A DNA stretch of 64,000 nucleotides from positions 27,437 to 91,436 of the forward strand of contig NZ_SMAN01000001.1 in the NCBI RefSeq assembly GCF_004342905.1, read 5' to 3'. The stretch comes from Melghiribacillus thermohalophilus. Its GTDB lineage: Bacteria > Bacillota > Bacilli > Bacillales > Alkalibacillaceae. The notes beneath the pieces are model-generated. The model made no database searches. It saw nothing but the letters and a program-made list of their open reading frames with translations, and was not told the DNA's origin. Shown here in pieces: positions 1 through 7,991 of this stretch; position 1 is the first letter of the stretch, and each line of letters begins with the position of its first letter. The position numbers and the translations under genes were made by a program.

Positions 1-355
1 ACTCGCCGATTGACAAGCCGACAGGCGAAGGCAGAGGCGTAGTTGCCCTTATCTATCTCCCATAAAAATCATGCCCACTACGTCGATTATACTTCATCGC
101 TGGCATGAGATCGGAAGATAGGGTAAAGAAAACTCGCCGATTGACAAGCCGACAGGCGAAGGCAGAGGCGTAGTTGCCCTTATCTATCTCCCATAAAAAT
201 CATGCCCACTACGTCGATTATACTTCAGCGCTGGCATGAGATCGGAAGATAGGGTAAAGAAAACTCGCCGATTGACAAGCCGACAGGCGAAGGCAGAGGC
301 GTAGTTGCCCTTATCTATTTACCTTACACATCATGCCCACTACGTCGATCAGACT
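1..355. repeat. 131-bp tandem repeat, about 2.7 copies
   Basis: Copies begin at 1, 132 and 263, a period of exactly 131 bp. Copies 1 and 2 differ at one base (T at 97, G at 228). The third diverges from about 318 and stops near 355, so it is truncated. Each full copy holds a perfect 7-bp inverted repeat, TCATGCC...GGCATGA, with a loop of about 26 nt. The unit is not a multiple of three and no open frame crosses it, so it is non-coding. There are no variable spacers, so it is not a CRISPR. The array runs off the left edge and may contain more copies. It lies beyond the ynbB terminator. Function unknown. Confidence 0.9.
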
Positions 356-373
356 TCATACTTGATCAAATTA

Positions 374-410
374 TAAAGGCTGGCACAAACGGAAAGTGTG
401 TCAGCCTTTA
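374..410 (-). terminator. putative terminator of hflX-ynbB
   Basis: The arms TAAAGGCTGGCAC and GTGTGTCAGCCTTTA pair with one mismatch around a short loop, and T-rich sequence follows on the minus strand. The ynbB stop codon (401-403) lies inside the stem. The hairpin also reads as a terminator on the plus strand. Confidence 0.6.
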
Positions 411-1678
411 TTCATGGTAAGAGATAATGGATCTAATAGAGATCGTTCAGCCAGCTGCCTGGTCGCATCTTTTACAGCAATTTTTACATGTTCATAGGTT
501 AAACCGCCTTGAAAAAAGGCTATGTAAGGCGGTCTGATCGGTCCATCTGCGGTTAACTCAAGACTGGCTCCCTGTATGAATGTCCCCGCAGCCATAATGA
601 CTTCATGACTATATCCGGGCATAGGGCTTGGGTATGGTGTCACATGGGAATTCACAGGTGAGGCTTTCTGAACAGCCTGACAAAAAGCTACCATGGAATC
701 GGCATTCGGAAATTTAATCGATTGAATTAAATCTGTTCGCCTATCATTGCTGGAAGGCTCGGTTCTAAGCCCCACTTCTTCTAAACATGCTGATGTGAAA
801 TAAGCGCCTTTTAACGCTTCGCCCACAACATGTGGAGCTAAAAACAGTCCCTGAAACATTTCCCTTAATGTATTTAAATTAGGCCCGGCTTCCTTACCAA
901 GTCCCGGTGAAGTGAGACGGTTGGCACAGAGCTCTATGAGTTTCTTTTTGCCGGCCAGATAACCTCCTGTTCGAACGATCCCGCCACCGGGATTTTTAAT
1001 TAAAGAACCTGCCATAAGATCAGCGCCGACATCGGTAGGCTCCATTTCTTCAACAAATTCACCGTAACAATTATCCACAAAGAATATGCTGTCCGGTTTG
1101 ATCCCTTTTACAAAATCAATCATTTCCTTAATCTCATGGACAAAAAATGAAGGACGGTCTGCATACCCCCGGGAGCGCTGGATCGCGATCACTTTTGTAC
1201 GGTCATGGATTTTTTTCTTGATGCCGTCAAAATCAACTCTTCCCTCCCCAGTTAATGGCACATATTGAAACTGGATGCCAAAATCCTTCAGAGATCCTGT
1301 GTCACTACCACTTCCTACTATGACTCCTTCCAGAGTGTCATATGGTTTTCCGGTTATATACAGCAATTCATCCCCTGGACGCAATAAGGCGAAAAGAGCA
1401 ATCGTAATAGCATGGGTACCTGAAATAACCTGGGGGCGAACAAGGGCATCTTCAGCAGAAAATACGTCGGCATAGACGTTTTCCAGTGTTTCACGGCCAA
1501 AATCGTCATAACCGTAACCGGTCGATTCAGAAAAGTGGCTGTCACTCACATGGTGTTTTTGAAAAGCATTCAACACTTTTCTCTGGTTATATTCAGTTAT
1601 TTTCGATATATGTCTGAACTGATCCCGGATTTTTTCTTCTGCCCGTTCTGCCAGATGTTCCAATTGGTTCATGTTCAT
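401..1678 (-). CDS. ynbB: PLP-dependent YnbB family protein (methionine gamma-lyase/aluminium-resistance type)
   Basis: A 425-residue fold-type I PLP enzyme of the cystathionine beta/gamma-lyase superfamily, the YnbB branch often labelled aluminium resistance protein. VDNCYGEF (about 201-208) is the aspartate strand that contacts the PLP ring, and SLIKNPGGG (K228) is the likely Schiff-base lysine. The substrate is not established for this branch, so a specific lyase activity is inference. ATG at 1678 has GAAGGAG nine bases upstream; a second in-frame ATG lies two codons on. It starts six bases after the hflX stop and is probably cotranscribed with it, the same pairing as ynbA-ynbB in B. subtilis, where glnR follows beyond. 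Confidence 0.9.
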   Translation of the reverse strand: MNMNQLEHLAERAEEKIRDQFRHISKITEYNQRKVLNAFQKHHVSDSHFSESTGYGYDDFGRETLENVYADVFSAEDALVRPQVISGTHAITIALFALLRPGDELLYITGKPYDTLEGVIVGSGSDTGSLKDFGIQFQYVPLTGEGRVDFDGIKKKIHDRTKVIAIQRSRGYADRPSFFVHEIKEMIDFVKGIKPDSIFFVDNCYGEFVEEMEPTDVGADLMAGSLIKNPGGGIVRTGGYLAGKKKLIELCANRLTSPGLGKEAGPNLNTLREMFQGLFLAPHVVGEALKGAYFTSACLEEVGLRTEPSSNDRRTDLIQSIKFPNADSMVAFCQAVQKASPVNSHVTPYPSPMPGYSHEVIMAAGTFIQGASLELTADGPIRPPYIAFFQGGLTYEHVKIAVKDATRQLAERSLLDPLSLTMNKG

Positions 1679-1684
1679 ATTTTT

Positions 1685-2923
1685 CTACTCCTTCAACTGC
1701 TGATATATTGGATGTTCAGGGTTCACATAACCTGAAACTCGATAAAGTTCCTGATCTTCGATAATATCCCTGGACTCCACTATGGTATGTTCTTTAAGCT
1801 GATGGACCAACTTCCCGTTTTTTATCGGTATGTTCTTTTCGTAAAAAACCCATTGTTTTTTCAGGATCTTTTCAATCGTATGCTTGAGCTCCTCCACATC
1901 CTCTTTGTCCAGTGCGCTTATCTTAATGAATGGGTGGGATACGGGTGTATAGGGCCTACTGATGAATTCCTTTTTATTGTATACAGTGAGTGTGGAAATG
2001 TGATCAGCATCAAGCTCCTTCAAAAGCCCATAAACGGTATGTTCATGTTCAGGATAGTCCTTGGCGGAAGCATCAACTACATGCAGTATTAAATCGGCAT
2101 CAGAGATCTCTTCCAGAGTTGAACGGAAAGCAGCAATCAATGTCGTTGGGAGATCTTGAATAAAACCAACTGTATCTGAAATAATGGCCTGAAATCCTCC
2201 CGGCAGGCGAATCTTTCCTGTCATTGGATCCAGTGTAGCGAATAGCTGGTCCTCTTCCAGAGAAAATCGTTCCGTTAATTGATTAAAAAGGGTCGATTTT
2301 CCGGCATTCGTATAACCAACAATCGCTATTTGAAAGGCATGGTTTTCTTGTCTTCTCAGTCGATACTGTTTCCGGTTATTGACAACGGTCCGAAGCTGCC
2401 GTTTAATTTCGGTCATTCGCCGGTGAATATGTCTGCGATCCGTTTCTAATTTCGTTTCTCCAGGACCCCTTGTTCCAATACCGCCACCGAGCCTGGAAAG
2501 CTCAACCCCCTTGCCATAAAGACGGGGAAGCAGATATTGAAGCTGAGCCAGTTCCACCTGCAGTTTTCCTTCTTTCGTCTTTGCACGCGCAGCGAAAATA
2601 TCTAAAATAAGTTGTGTTCGGTCAATGACCCGAACGTCAACGGTTCGGGAAATGTTACGCAATTGTGCTGGAGACAGCTCATCATTAAAAATGACAAGAT
2701 CAATATCCCGGTCATCGGCTAATTGTTTGATTTCTTGAAGCTTTCCGCCGCCTATATACGTAGAAGGGTGGACAGCTAACCGTTTTTGTGTGACAATTTC
2801 AACCACTTTCCCCTTTGCGGTTTCGGTTAAAGATTGCAATTCCTTTAGAGATGATTCAAACCGTTCTTCATCATCTCCGTTCAAATAACACGCTGCCAGC
2901 AATACCCTTTCCTTTTGCTCCAT
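1685..2923 (-). CDS. hflX: GTPase HflX
   Basis: A 412-residue ribosome-associated GTPase of the Obg/HflX class, known in the family to split stalled or hibernating 70S ribosomes. An N-terminal HflX domain is followed by the linker signature GGGIGTRGPGETKLE (about 147-161), then the G domain with G1 GYTNAGKST (203-211), G3 DTVGF and an NKKE-type G4. Length is normal. ATG at 2923 has AAGGAG seven bases upstream. It lies directly before ynbB, matching ynbA-ynbB in B. subtilis, and follows spoVK. Confidence 0.95.
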   Translation of the reverse strand: MEQKERVLLAACYLNGDDEERFESSLKELQSLTETAKGKVVEIVTQKRLAVHPSTYIGGGKLQEIKQLADDRDIDLVIFNDELSPAQLRNISRTVDVRVIDRTQLILDIFAARAKTKEGKLQVELAQLQYLLPRLYGKGVELSRLGGGIGTRGPGETKLETDRRHIHRRMTEIKRQLRTVVNNRKQYRLRRQENHAFQIAIVGYTNAGKSTLFNQLTERFSLEEDQLFATLDPMTGKIRLPGGFQAIISDTVGFIQDLPTTLIAAFRSTLEEISDADLILHVVDASAKDYPEHEHTVYGLLKELDADHISTLTVYNKKEFISRPYTPVSHPFIKISALDKEDVEELKHTIEKILKKQWVFYEKNIPIKNGKLVHQLKEHTIVESRDIIEDQELYRVSGYVNPEHPIYQQLKE

Positions 2924-2968
2924 AATACGCTCCTTCTGTTCTTCGTTTTCTCATGCCTTATGATTGTA

Positions 2969-3901
2969 TTATAACCTGTTTTCCTCCGTAAAGTGAAAAT
3001 CTTCTTCCGTTAAATACAGCAGATCTGAGGGGCGAAATAAATTTTTTGCCACCAGCCGAAATGCCTGTCTCCGAATCGCCTGTTCGATCATGTTGCGGAT
3101 ATATCTTCCATTGGATGTAGATAGTTTTTGTTCCCTTTTCATCTGATATAAATGTATGCGTATTTTTTGTATGGCGCACTTAGAAAGTCGATATTCCTTC
3201 TGTCTCGTTATCATTTTTGCAATTTCGATGAGTTCGTCTATGGTATAATCCGGAAAGTGATAGATGATTGGAAACCGGGATTTTAATCCAGGATTTAAGT
3301 ATAAAAAATGATCCATTTCTTCTGGATAACCCGCCAGGATTAAAACAAAGTCCTGATAATGATCTTCCATATGCTTGACGAGCGTATCGATTGCTTCCTT
3401 CCCAAAATCTTTTTCCCCGCCCCGGGCAAGTGAATATGCTTCATCAATAAATAAAACTCCCCCGAGGGCCTTTTTGACGAGATCCCTTGTTTTTTGGGCA
3501 GTATGACCAATGTATTCCCCGACTAAATCAGCCCGCTCGGCTTCTATGAAATGACCTTTGCTCAACAGTTTTATTTCATAAAACAGTTCGGATATTTTTC
3601 GGGCAACTGTTGTTTTCCCTGTGCCCGGATTTCCTTTAAACAACATATGAAGCATCTGGGGCTCAGTCTTAAATCCGGCCTGCTCTCTTTTCTGGCTGAT
3701 CATTACATTCGCATAGATTTCTTTCAGTAAATCTTTCATATCATCCATTCCAATAAACGAAGAGAATGTTTCTTCGATGATTTTGAAGCGATCTTTGAAA
3801 CCTGTTCCCACAGAAGCGGATGGTTTTTTGGTTGTCTCGACTGAATTTTGATCCTGCAATACAATATTGATTTGACCCTTACGTTTTGCATTAACATCCA
3901 A
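2969..3901 (-). CDS. spoVK: stage V sporulation protein K, AAA ATPase
   Basis: A CbbX-type AAA+ ATPase needed for spore maturation in B. subtilis. Walker A is GNPGTGKTT (about 90-98), Walker B is VLFIDEAYSL, and the family stretch EAERADLVGEYIGHTAQK is present. The frame is open to GTG at 3910, but AAGGG touches that codon. TTG at 3901 lies five bases after AGGGGTGA and is the better start, giving 310 residues. The N-terminal KGQINIV resembles the B. subtilis NNGQINII, which supports a start close to here. It lies between a small membrane protein gene and hflX. A sigma-K-like promoter sits just upstream. Confidence 0.93.
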   Translation of the reverse strand: MDVNAKRKGQINIVLQDQNSVETTKKPSASVGTGFKDRFKIIEETFSSFIGMDDMKDLLKEIYANVMISQKREQAGFKTEPQMLHMLFKGNPGTGKTTVARKISELFYEIKLLSKGHFIEAERADLVGEYIGHTAQKTRDLVKKALGGVLFIDEAYSLARGGEKDFGKEAIDTLVKHMEDHYQDFVLILAGYPEEMDHFLYLNPGLKSRFPIIYHFPDYTIDELIEIAKMITRQKEYRLSKCAIQKIRIHLYQMKREQKLSTSNGRYIRNMIEQAIRRQAFRLVAKNLFRPSDLLYLTEEDFHFTEENRL

Positions 3902-3924
3902 TTCACTCACCCCTTACTTACTTT

Positions 3925-3953
3925 TAATATACGAAAAAAAAGGGGTAATTGTG
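3925..3953 (-). promoter_or_regulatory. possible sigma-K promoter of spoVK
   Basis: On the minus strand CAC is followed, 17 bases later, by CGTATATTA. The sigma-K consensus is AC, 16-17 bases, CATANNNTA, so one -10 position deviates (G for A). A transcript start near 3918 leaves a very short leader to the TTG at 3901. This is a pattern match only; a sigma-E reading is also possible. Confidence 0.3.
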
Positions 3954-4142
3954 ACAAATGCCCATTAGTATTTTCCTTTAAAAAACGGAGTGAACAGCAT
4001 CAAAAGAACTCCGGAACATAAGCGGTTGTCTTTCAATGGTTAAGCTTTGAAATGACATTGCTGCACCCGAGGTCATTTCATTTCCAGCTCGATTCACGAA
4101 CAATTGCACCTCGAATGAACATAGCACCAACCAATAAAAGCT

Positions 4143-4601
4143 TTATAAAAAAATAGGCGTTGGAATGAGCATTAAATAAGGTGCAGTCACAACGGCCATA
4201 ATGAAGGCAAATGATTTTGCCTGATGGTCAACAAACCCGGCTTTCAATGCCATTTTTTTGTCGATCAAATATATGGTAACAGCTGCTAAAATAATGGCAG
4301 AAAAAAAGGTGATTATACTGAAAATACTCGTGTATATCCAATATACATCAACGAAGTCAAATCCCATGGCCATTAGAAACAACCATGCAAAAGCTGCCAA
4401 ATCAGCCAGAAAACCCGCCACCCATATAGAGAGGATCAACCTGATAAATGTATTTCTCTCCATTTGAATGTTTGTTAACTTAGAAAAAACCAGTGCAACA
4501 GCACTATCAATAATCAGATTGCCCATCAGCATAACCAGCAGGAAAAGAGGGTGTAAAAACAGCAGTGCCCATAATGGAAAAATGATATTACCAGTGACCA
4601 T
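4143..4601 (-). CDS. small four-helix membrane protein, function unknown
   Basis: About 152 residues with four hydrophobic segments near residues 5-28, 50-75, 86-110 and 127-149, and short charged loops (KLTNIQMERN, DKKMALKAGFVDHQAK). I do not recognise the family. The frame is open to 4826, but that would overlap hfq and its terminator. The first plausible start outside the hairpin is ATG at 4601, with AGGG-rich sequence upstream and a weak Shine-Dalgarno. It lies between the hfq terminator and spoVK, where B. subtilis has no well-known conserved gene. Nothing in the sequence suggests a substrate or enzymatic motif. Confidence 0.65.
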   Translation of the reverse strand: MVTGNIIFPLWALLFLHPLFLLVMLMGNLIIDSAVALVFSKLTNIQMERNTFIRLILSIWVAGFLADLAAFAWLFLMAMGFDFVDVYWIYTSIFSIITFFSAIILAAVTIYLIDKKMALKAGFVDHQAKSFAFIMAVVTAPYLMLIPTPIFL

Positions 4602-4677
4602 TACCCTAACCCTGCAAACTTTTTTATACACGATTTGTAGAATATAAGGAATCACCGCAGAGAAATTCGGATAAACA

Positions 4678-4704
4678 AAAAACGGATGCTGGATGCATCC
4701 GTTT
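4678..4704 (-). terminator. terminator of miaA-hfq
   Basis: Arms AAAACGGATG and CATCCGTTTT surround a short loop, and the minus strand continues into a run of T. It begins 13 bases after the hfq stop. Confidence 0.8.
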
Positions 4705-4716
4705 TGTTGGACTTCC

Positions 4717-4941
4717 CTAATCCTGGCTGATGTTGACGTTCTGAGCCGGGGAAAAGGTAGATATTGCATGTTTAAAGATGAGTTGCTGTTTGCCTTCGGT
4801 TTCAAGCAATACCGTAAAATTATCAAACGATTTGATAACTCCCCGTAATTGAAATCCGTTTAACAAAAAGACAGTGACAGGAACACGGTCCTTACGAAGC
4901 TGATTTAAAAATTGATCTTGAATATTGACACTTTGAGCCAT
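4717..4941 (-). CDS. hfq: RNA chaperone Hfq
   Basis: A 74-residue Sm-like hexameric RNA chaperone. Sm1 has the pattern [20 protein letters not shown] with TVLLE; Sm2 is FKHAIST, matching the YKHAIST of E. coli Hfq. The N-terminal [11 protein letters not shown] is typical. The C-terminal tail is very short, as in other Gram-positive Hfq proteins. ATG at 4941 has a GAGGAGG-type site upstream. The miaA-hfq linkage is widely conserved; the gap here is 32 bases, so the pair is probably cotranscribed. Confidence 0.97.
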   Translation of the reverse strand: MAQSVNIQDQFLNQLRKDRVPVTVFLLNGFQLRGVIKSFDNFTVLLETEGKQQLIFKHAISTFSPAQNVNISQD

Positions 4942-4973
4942 TCTTTCTTCCTCCTCTTTTCTATCTATATTCC

Positions 4974-5915
4974 TTATTTCGTGATTTTTTTAAGCATTCC
5001 TTCTAATTCATCAAAAATTATTGAAAAATTTTCCTCAGCCGTCTTTTCAGACACCGAATACCAGCGGACATCAAGCTTATTTTTAAAATATGTATATTGA
5101 CGCTTGGCATATCTCCTGGAATTTCGTTTTAACATTTCGACTGCCTCCTCCAGGGATATGTCACCTTCGAAATAAGGAATGAACTCTTTATAACCGATTC
5201 CTTGCATGGCCTGAGTATCTTTGAGTCCCTTCTCATAAAGACGAGTCACCTCATCCAGAAGTCCCTGTTCCATCATTTGATCCACTCTGCGATTAATTCG
5301 TTCATATAATTCGTTCCGATCCATTTCCAGCCCAATAAGAATCGGATGGTAAGGTGAATCACTTGTTTGCTCCCGCTGAATTTCCGTCATGGTTTTTCCG
5401 GTTGTTTCATAGATTTCAAGGGCACGGATGACACGCCGTATATTATTTGGATGTATTTTTTCAGCGTGCTCCGGATCAATCTCTTTTAATCGCTCATAAT
5501 ATGGTTCCATACCGCGCTTCTCGATTTGTTCTTTTAACTCCTGTTCAAATTGTTCGTTCCGTCGGAGATCCGTAAATTGGAAATCATATAATGCCGCATG
5601 AATGTAAAAACCTGTACCCCCGGCTATGATCGGGAGGTTTCCCCTTTTATGAATCTGTTGAATATGACGTTGTACCATCTGTTGAAATTCATATACCGAA
5701 AAAGATTCATCAGGGTCTTTTATATCGATCATATAATGGGGAATTCCCTGTTTTTCGTTTTCGGTGATTTTGGCAGTCCCGATATCCATTCCCCTATAGA
5801 TTTGCATAGAGTCTCCACTGATCACTTCTCCGGAAAACCTTTTTGCCAGTTCCACACTCAGTTTTGTTTTTCCTACAGCTGTCGGGCCAACCACAGCTAC
5901 AACTGGTATTTTCAT
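4974..5915 (-). CDS. miaA: tRNA dimethylallyltransferase MiaA
   Basis: A 313-residue enzyme that transfers dimethylallyl to A37 of tRNAs reading UNN codons, giving i6A, the substrate of MiaB (12150-13727). The P-loop is GPTAVGKT (10-17), followed by [17 protein letters not shown] and the catalytic-region threonine of AGGTGFY. The Zn-finger-like tail of eukaryotic enzymes is absent. ATG at 5915 has GAGGTGTGA six bases upstream. It sits between mutL and hfq. Confidence 0.97.
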   Translation of the reverse strand: MKIPVVAVVGPTAVGKTKLSVELAKRFSGEVISGDSMQIYRGMDIGTAKITENEKQGIPHYMIDIKDPDESFSVYEFQQMVQRHIQQIHKRGNLPIIAGGTGFYIHAALYDFQFTDLRRNEQFEQELKEQIEKRGMEPYYERLKEIDPEHAEKIHPNNIRRVIRALEIYETTGKTMTEIQREQTSDSPYHPILIGLEMDRNELYERINRRVDQMMEQGLLDEVTRLYEKGLKDTQAMQGIGYKEFIPYFEGDISLEEAVEMLKRNSRRYAKRQYTYFKNKLDVRWYSVSEKTAEENFSIIFDELEGMLKKITK

Positions 5916-6036
5916 GACGCATCACACCTCAATATAAGTTTATACAGGATAAAGGATGCTAAACCAAACCATACCCGAATATATCAGAAAACCATGAGAA
6001 ACACGCTTTAGATCAGAAAGACACTGGTGGACACAG

Positions 6037-6064
6037 AAAAAGCCTGGAAGAAACCCGGCTTTTT
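6037..6064 (-). terminator. terminator of mutS-mutL
   Basis: Arms AAAAAGCCTGG and CCCGGCTTTTT surround a six-base loop, with T-rich sequence on both strands. It lies 39 bases beyond the mutL stop. Confidence 0.8.
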
Positions 6065-6102
6065 AGAAAATAGAAGCCAGCGACGGCTTCGATTTATTCC
6101 TG

Positions 6103-7977
6103 CTACATGACCCGCTTAAACATTTTTTCAAGTTCATATTCGGAAAAGAAGATGATAATGGGTCTTCCGTGGGGGCATGTATATGGTTCATCACATGCCC
6201 GTAAATCATTTAATAATCTGGCCATTTCATTTTTATTTAAATAATGGTTTGCTTTAATAGAACGTTTACAGGACATTAGTGCGGCAGCATCGTTTCGAAG
6301 CTTCTTCAAATCAATCTTCTGGGTTTCCAGAATCTGATCAACCAATTCCCGAATGGTTTCTTCCTCTTCTCCTTCGGGAAACCAGGCTGGATGAGACCGT
6401 ACAATAAAGCTGTTTTCCCCAAAGGGTTCCATAAACAGGCCGATTTGATTCAGTTGTTCCAGATGATCCTGCAAAAATAGAGCTTCTTTTCTTGTAAAAT
6501 CCAGGGTAATCGGTACAAGCAATTCCTGAATGTCCTCCGTGGGACGGGATAATTGTTCCCGGTAATATTCATATTTAATCCGTTCCTGGGCTGCATGCTG
6601 ATCAATAATATATAGTCCTTCTTCGTTTTGAGCAAGGATATAGGTTCCATGCAGCTGCCCAATCGGTTCCATTTCAGGAATTCTACTGTTTTCGTCTCTG
6701 GTTTCATTCCCCTGTTCCGTATTTTTTTGACTTTCTTCTAAATCACTTTGCTTTTCAACTGGTTCCTGGTGGGATTCTGTTTTTCTGGATACATGTTTGA
6801 TTGCATTTCCATCTTCTCCCTGGATATCATCTTCTCTGGCATTTGATTCTTTTATGCGATCCCATTGATTCCACGTGGGTTCTTCCCGTTTGTTCCTTGT
6901 GTCTTGTGACGATGATGACTGATCAAAGGAAAAAGAAGGCTGATAGGACGGATGTCTCGGTTTGACTGTTTTCTTTCCCTCAGGGATTAAACGTTCGTTT
7001 TTCAAGGCAATATATACGGCTTCTTTAACCGCTTCAAACAATTCCCTTTCTTTGCTGAATCTCACTTCAAGTTTTGCCGGATGAACATTGACGTCAACTA
7101 AATACGGATCCATCTGAATCTGAAGAACTGCCAGCGGATATTTTCCAATGGGCAAAAGGGTGGAATACCCTTCAATAACTGCCTTATTCAATAGATGACT
7201 TTTGATATATCGTCCATTGATGATCGTGGAAATATAATTTCGGTTGGACCGGGTAACTTCCGGTTTTGCCACAAATCCATCAATTGTGAAATCAAGCGTT
7301 TCTGACTTTACAGCGACCATCTTCTTTGCCGTCTGAATGCCGTATATCTGGGCACTCACCTGAAGAAGATCCCCTCTGCCAGATGTGTAAAACAGCCGTT
7401 TTCCGTTGTGATGACATTCAAAACGGACATCCGGGTGGGATAGGGCCATCCGGTTTAATACGTCCGTAACATGTCCAAGTTCGGTATGGATGGTTTTCAT
7501 ATATTTTAATCGTGCAGGGGTATTATAAAACAGATCCTTTACAGTGATTTCGGTCCCTTTTCTGGCGTCGGTTTTATCTTTCTGCTGAATTTGTCCGCCA
7601 TCCAGCTGCAACATACAGCCCGCCTGATTACCCGGCGACGTACGGATGGTCAATCGGCTGACAGAAGCAATACTCGCAAGGGCCTCACCCCGAAAACCGA
7701 GAGTCCTCACCCGAAACAGATCATCTTCGGTTCGGATTTTGCTTGTTGCATGACGATGAAAGGCCTGAACACAGTCCTCTTCCGTCATTCCTTCTCCATC
7801 ATCCATGACCTTAATCAAAGAAAGACCCGCCTCCTCCAGCTCCACTTTAATCCAACTGCTGCCTGCATCAATACTATTTTCTACCAGTTCTTTCACCACG
7901 GAAGCGGGGCGTTCAACCACTTCGCCTGCTGCAATTTTATTGGCCAGTTTTTCCGGCATTAACTGTATTTTTCCCAC
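6103..7977 (-). CDS. mutL: DNA mismatch repair protein MutL
   Basis: A 624-residue mismatch repair ATPase/endonuclease. The N-terminal GHKL ATPase has VVKELVENSIDAGS, DDGEGM and GFRGEAL. A highly charged, low-complexity linker (about 355-450) leads to the C-terminal nuclease domain with DQHAAQERIKYE, the DQHA(X)2E(X)4E metal motif, plus CKRSIKANH and CPHGRP. QELLVP is a likely beta-clamp contact. This is the nicking type of MutL expected in a bacterium without MutH. The start is GTG at 7977, with AGGAGGGG five bases upstream. It follows mutS by 14 bases in an operon. Confidence 0.97.
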   Translation of the reverse strand: MGKIQLMPEKLANKIAAGEVVERPASVVKELVENSIDAGSSWIKVELEEAGLSLIKVMDDGEGMTEEDCVQAFHRHATSKIRTEDDLFRVRTLGFRGEALASIASVSRLTIRTSPGNQAGCMLQLDGGQIQQKDKTDARKGTEITVKDLFYNTPARLKYMKTIHTELGHVTDVLNRMALSHPDVRFECHHNGKRLFYTSGRGDLLQVSAQIYGIQTAKKMVAVKSETLDFTIDGFVAKPEVTRSNRNYISTIINGRYIKSHLLNKAVIEGYSTLLPIGKYPLAVLQIQMDPYLVDVNVHPAKLEVRFSKERELFEAVKEAVYIALKNERLIPEGKKTVKPRHPSYQPSFSFDQSSSSQDTRNKREEPTWNQWDRIKESNAREDDIQGEDGNAIKHVSRKTESHQEPVEKQSDLEESQKNTEQGNETRDENSRIPEMEPIGQLHGTYILAQNEEGLYIIDQHAAQERIKYEYYREQLSRPTEDIQELLVPITLDFTRKEALFLQDHLEQLNQIGLFMEPFGENSFIVRSHPAWFPEGEEEETIRELVDQILETQKIDLKKLRNDAAALMSCKRSIKANHYLNKNEMARLLNDLRACDEPYTCPHGRPIIIFFSEYELEKMFKRVM

Positions 7978-7991
7978 GGTTTCCCCTCCTT

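Noticed and set aside
1-355. CRISPR array
   Set aside because: The unit is 131 bp, copies are directly adjacent and no unique spacers separate them.
1086-1475. Plus-strand open frames opposite ynbB and similar frames opposite other genes
   Set aside because: They are antisense to clearly conserved genes, lack ribosome sites and have shadow-like composition.
4050-4082. Terminator at GAAATGAC/GTCATTTC after the small membrane protein
   Set aside because: The loop is long and no T tract follows on the minus strand.
4602-4826. Long N-terminal extension of the small membrane protein
   Set aside because: It would run through the hfq terminator and into hfq in another frame; the residues before 4601 are not membrane-like.
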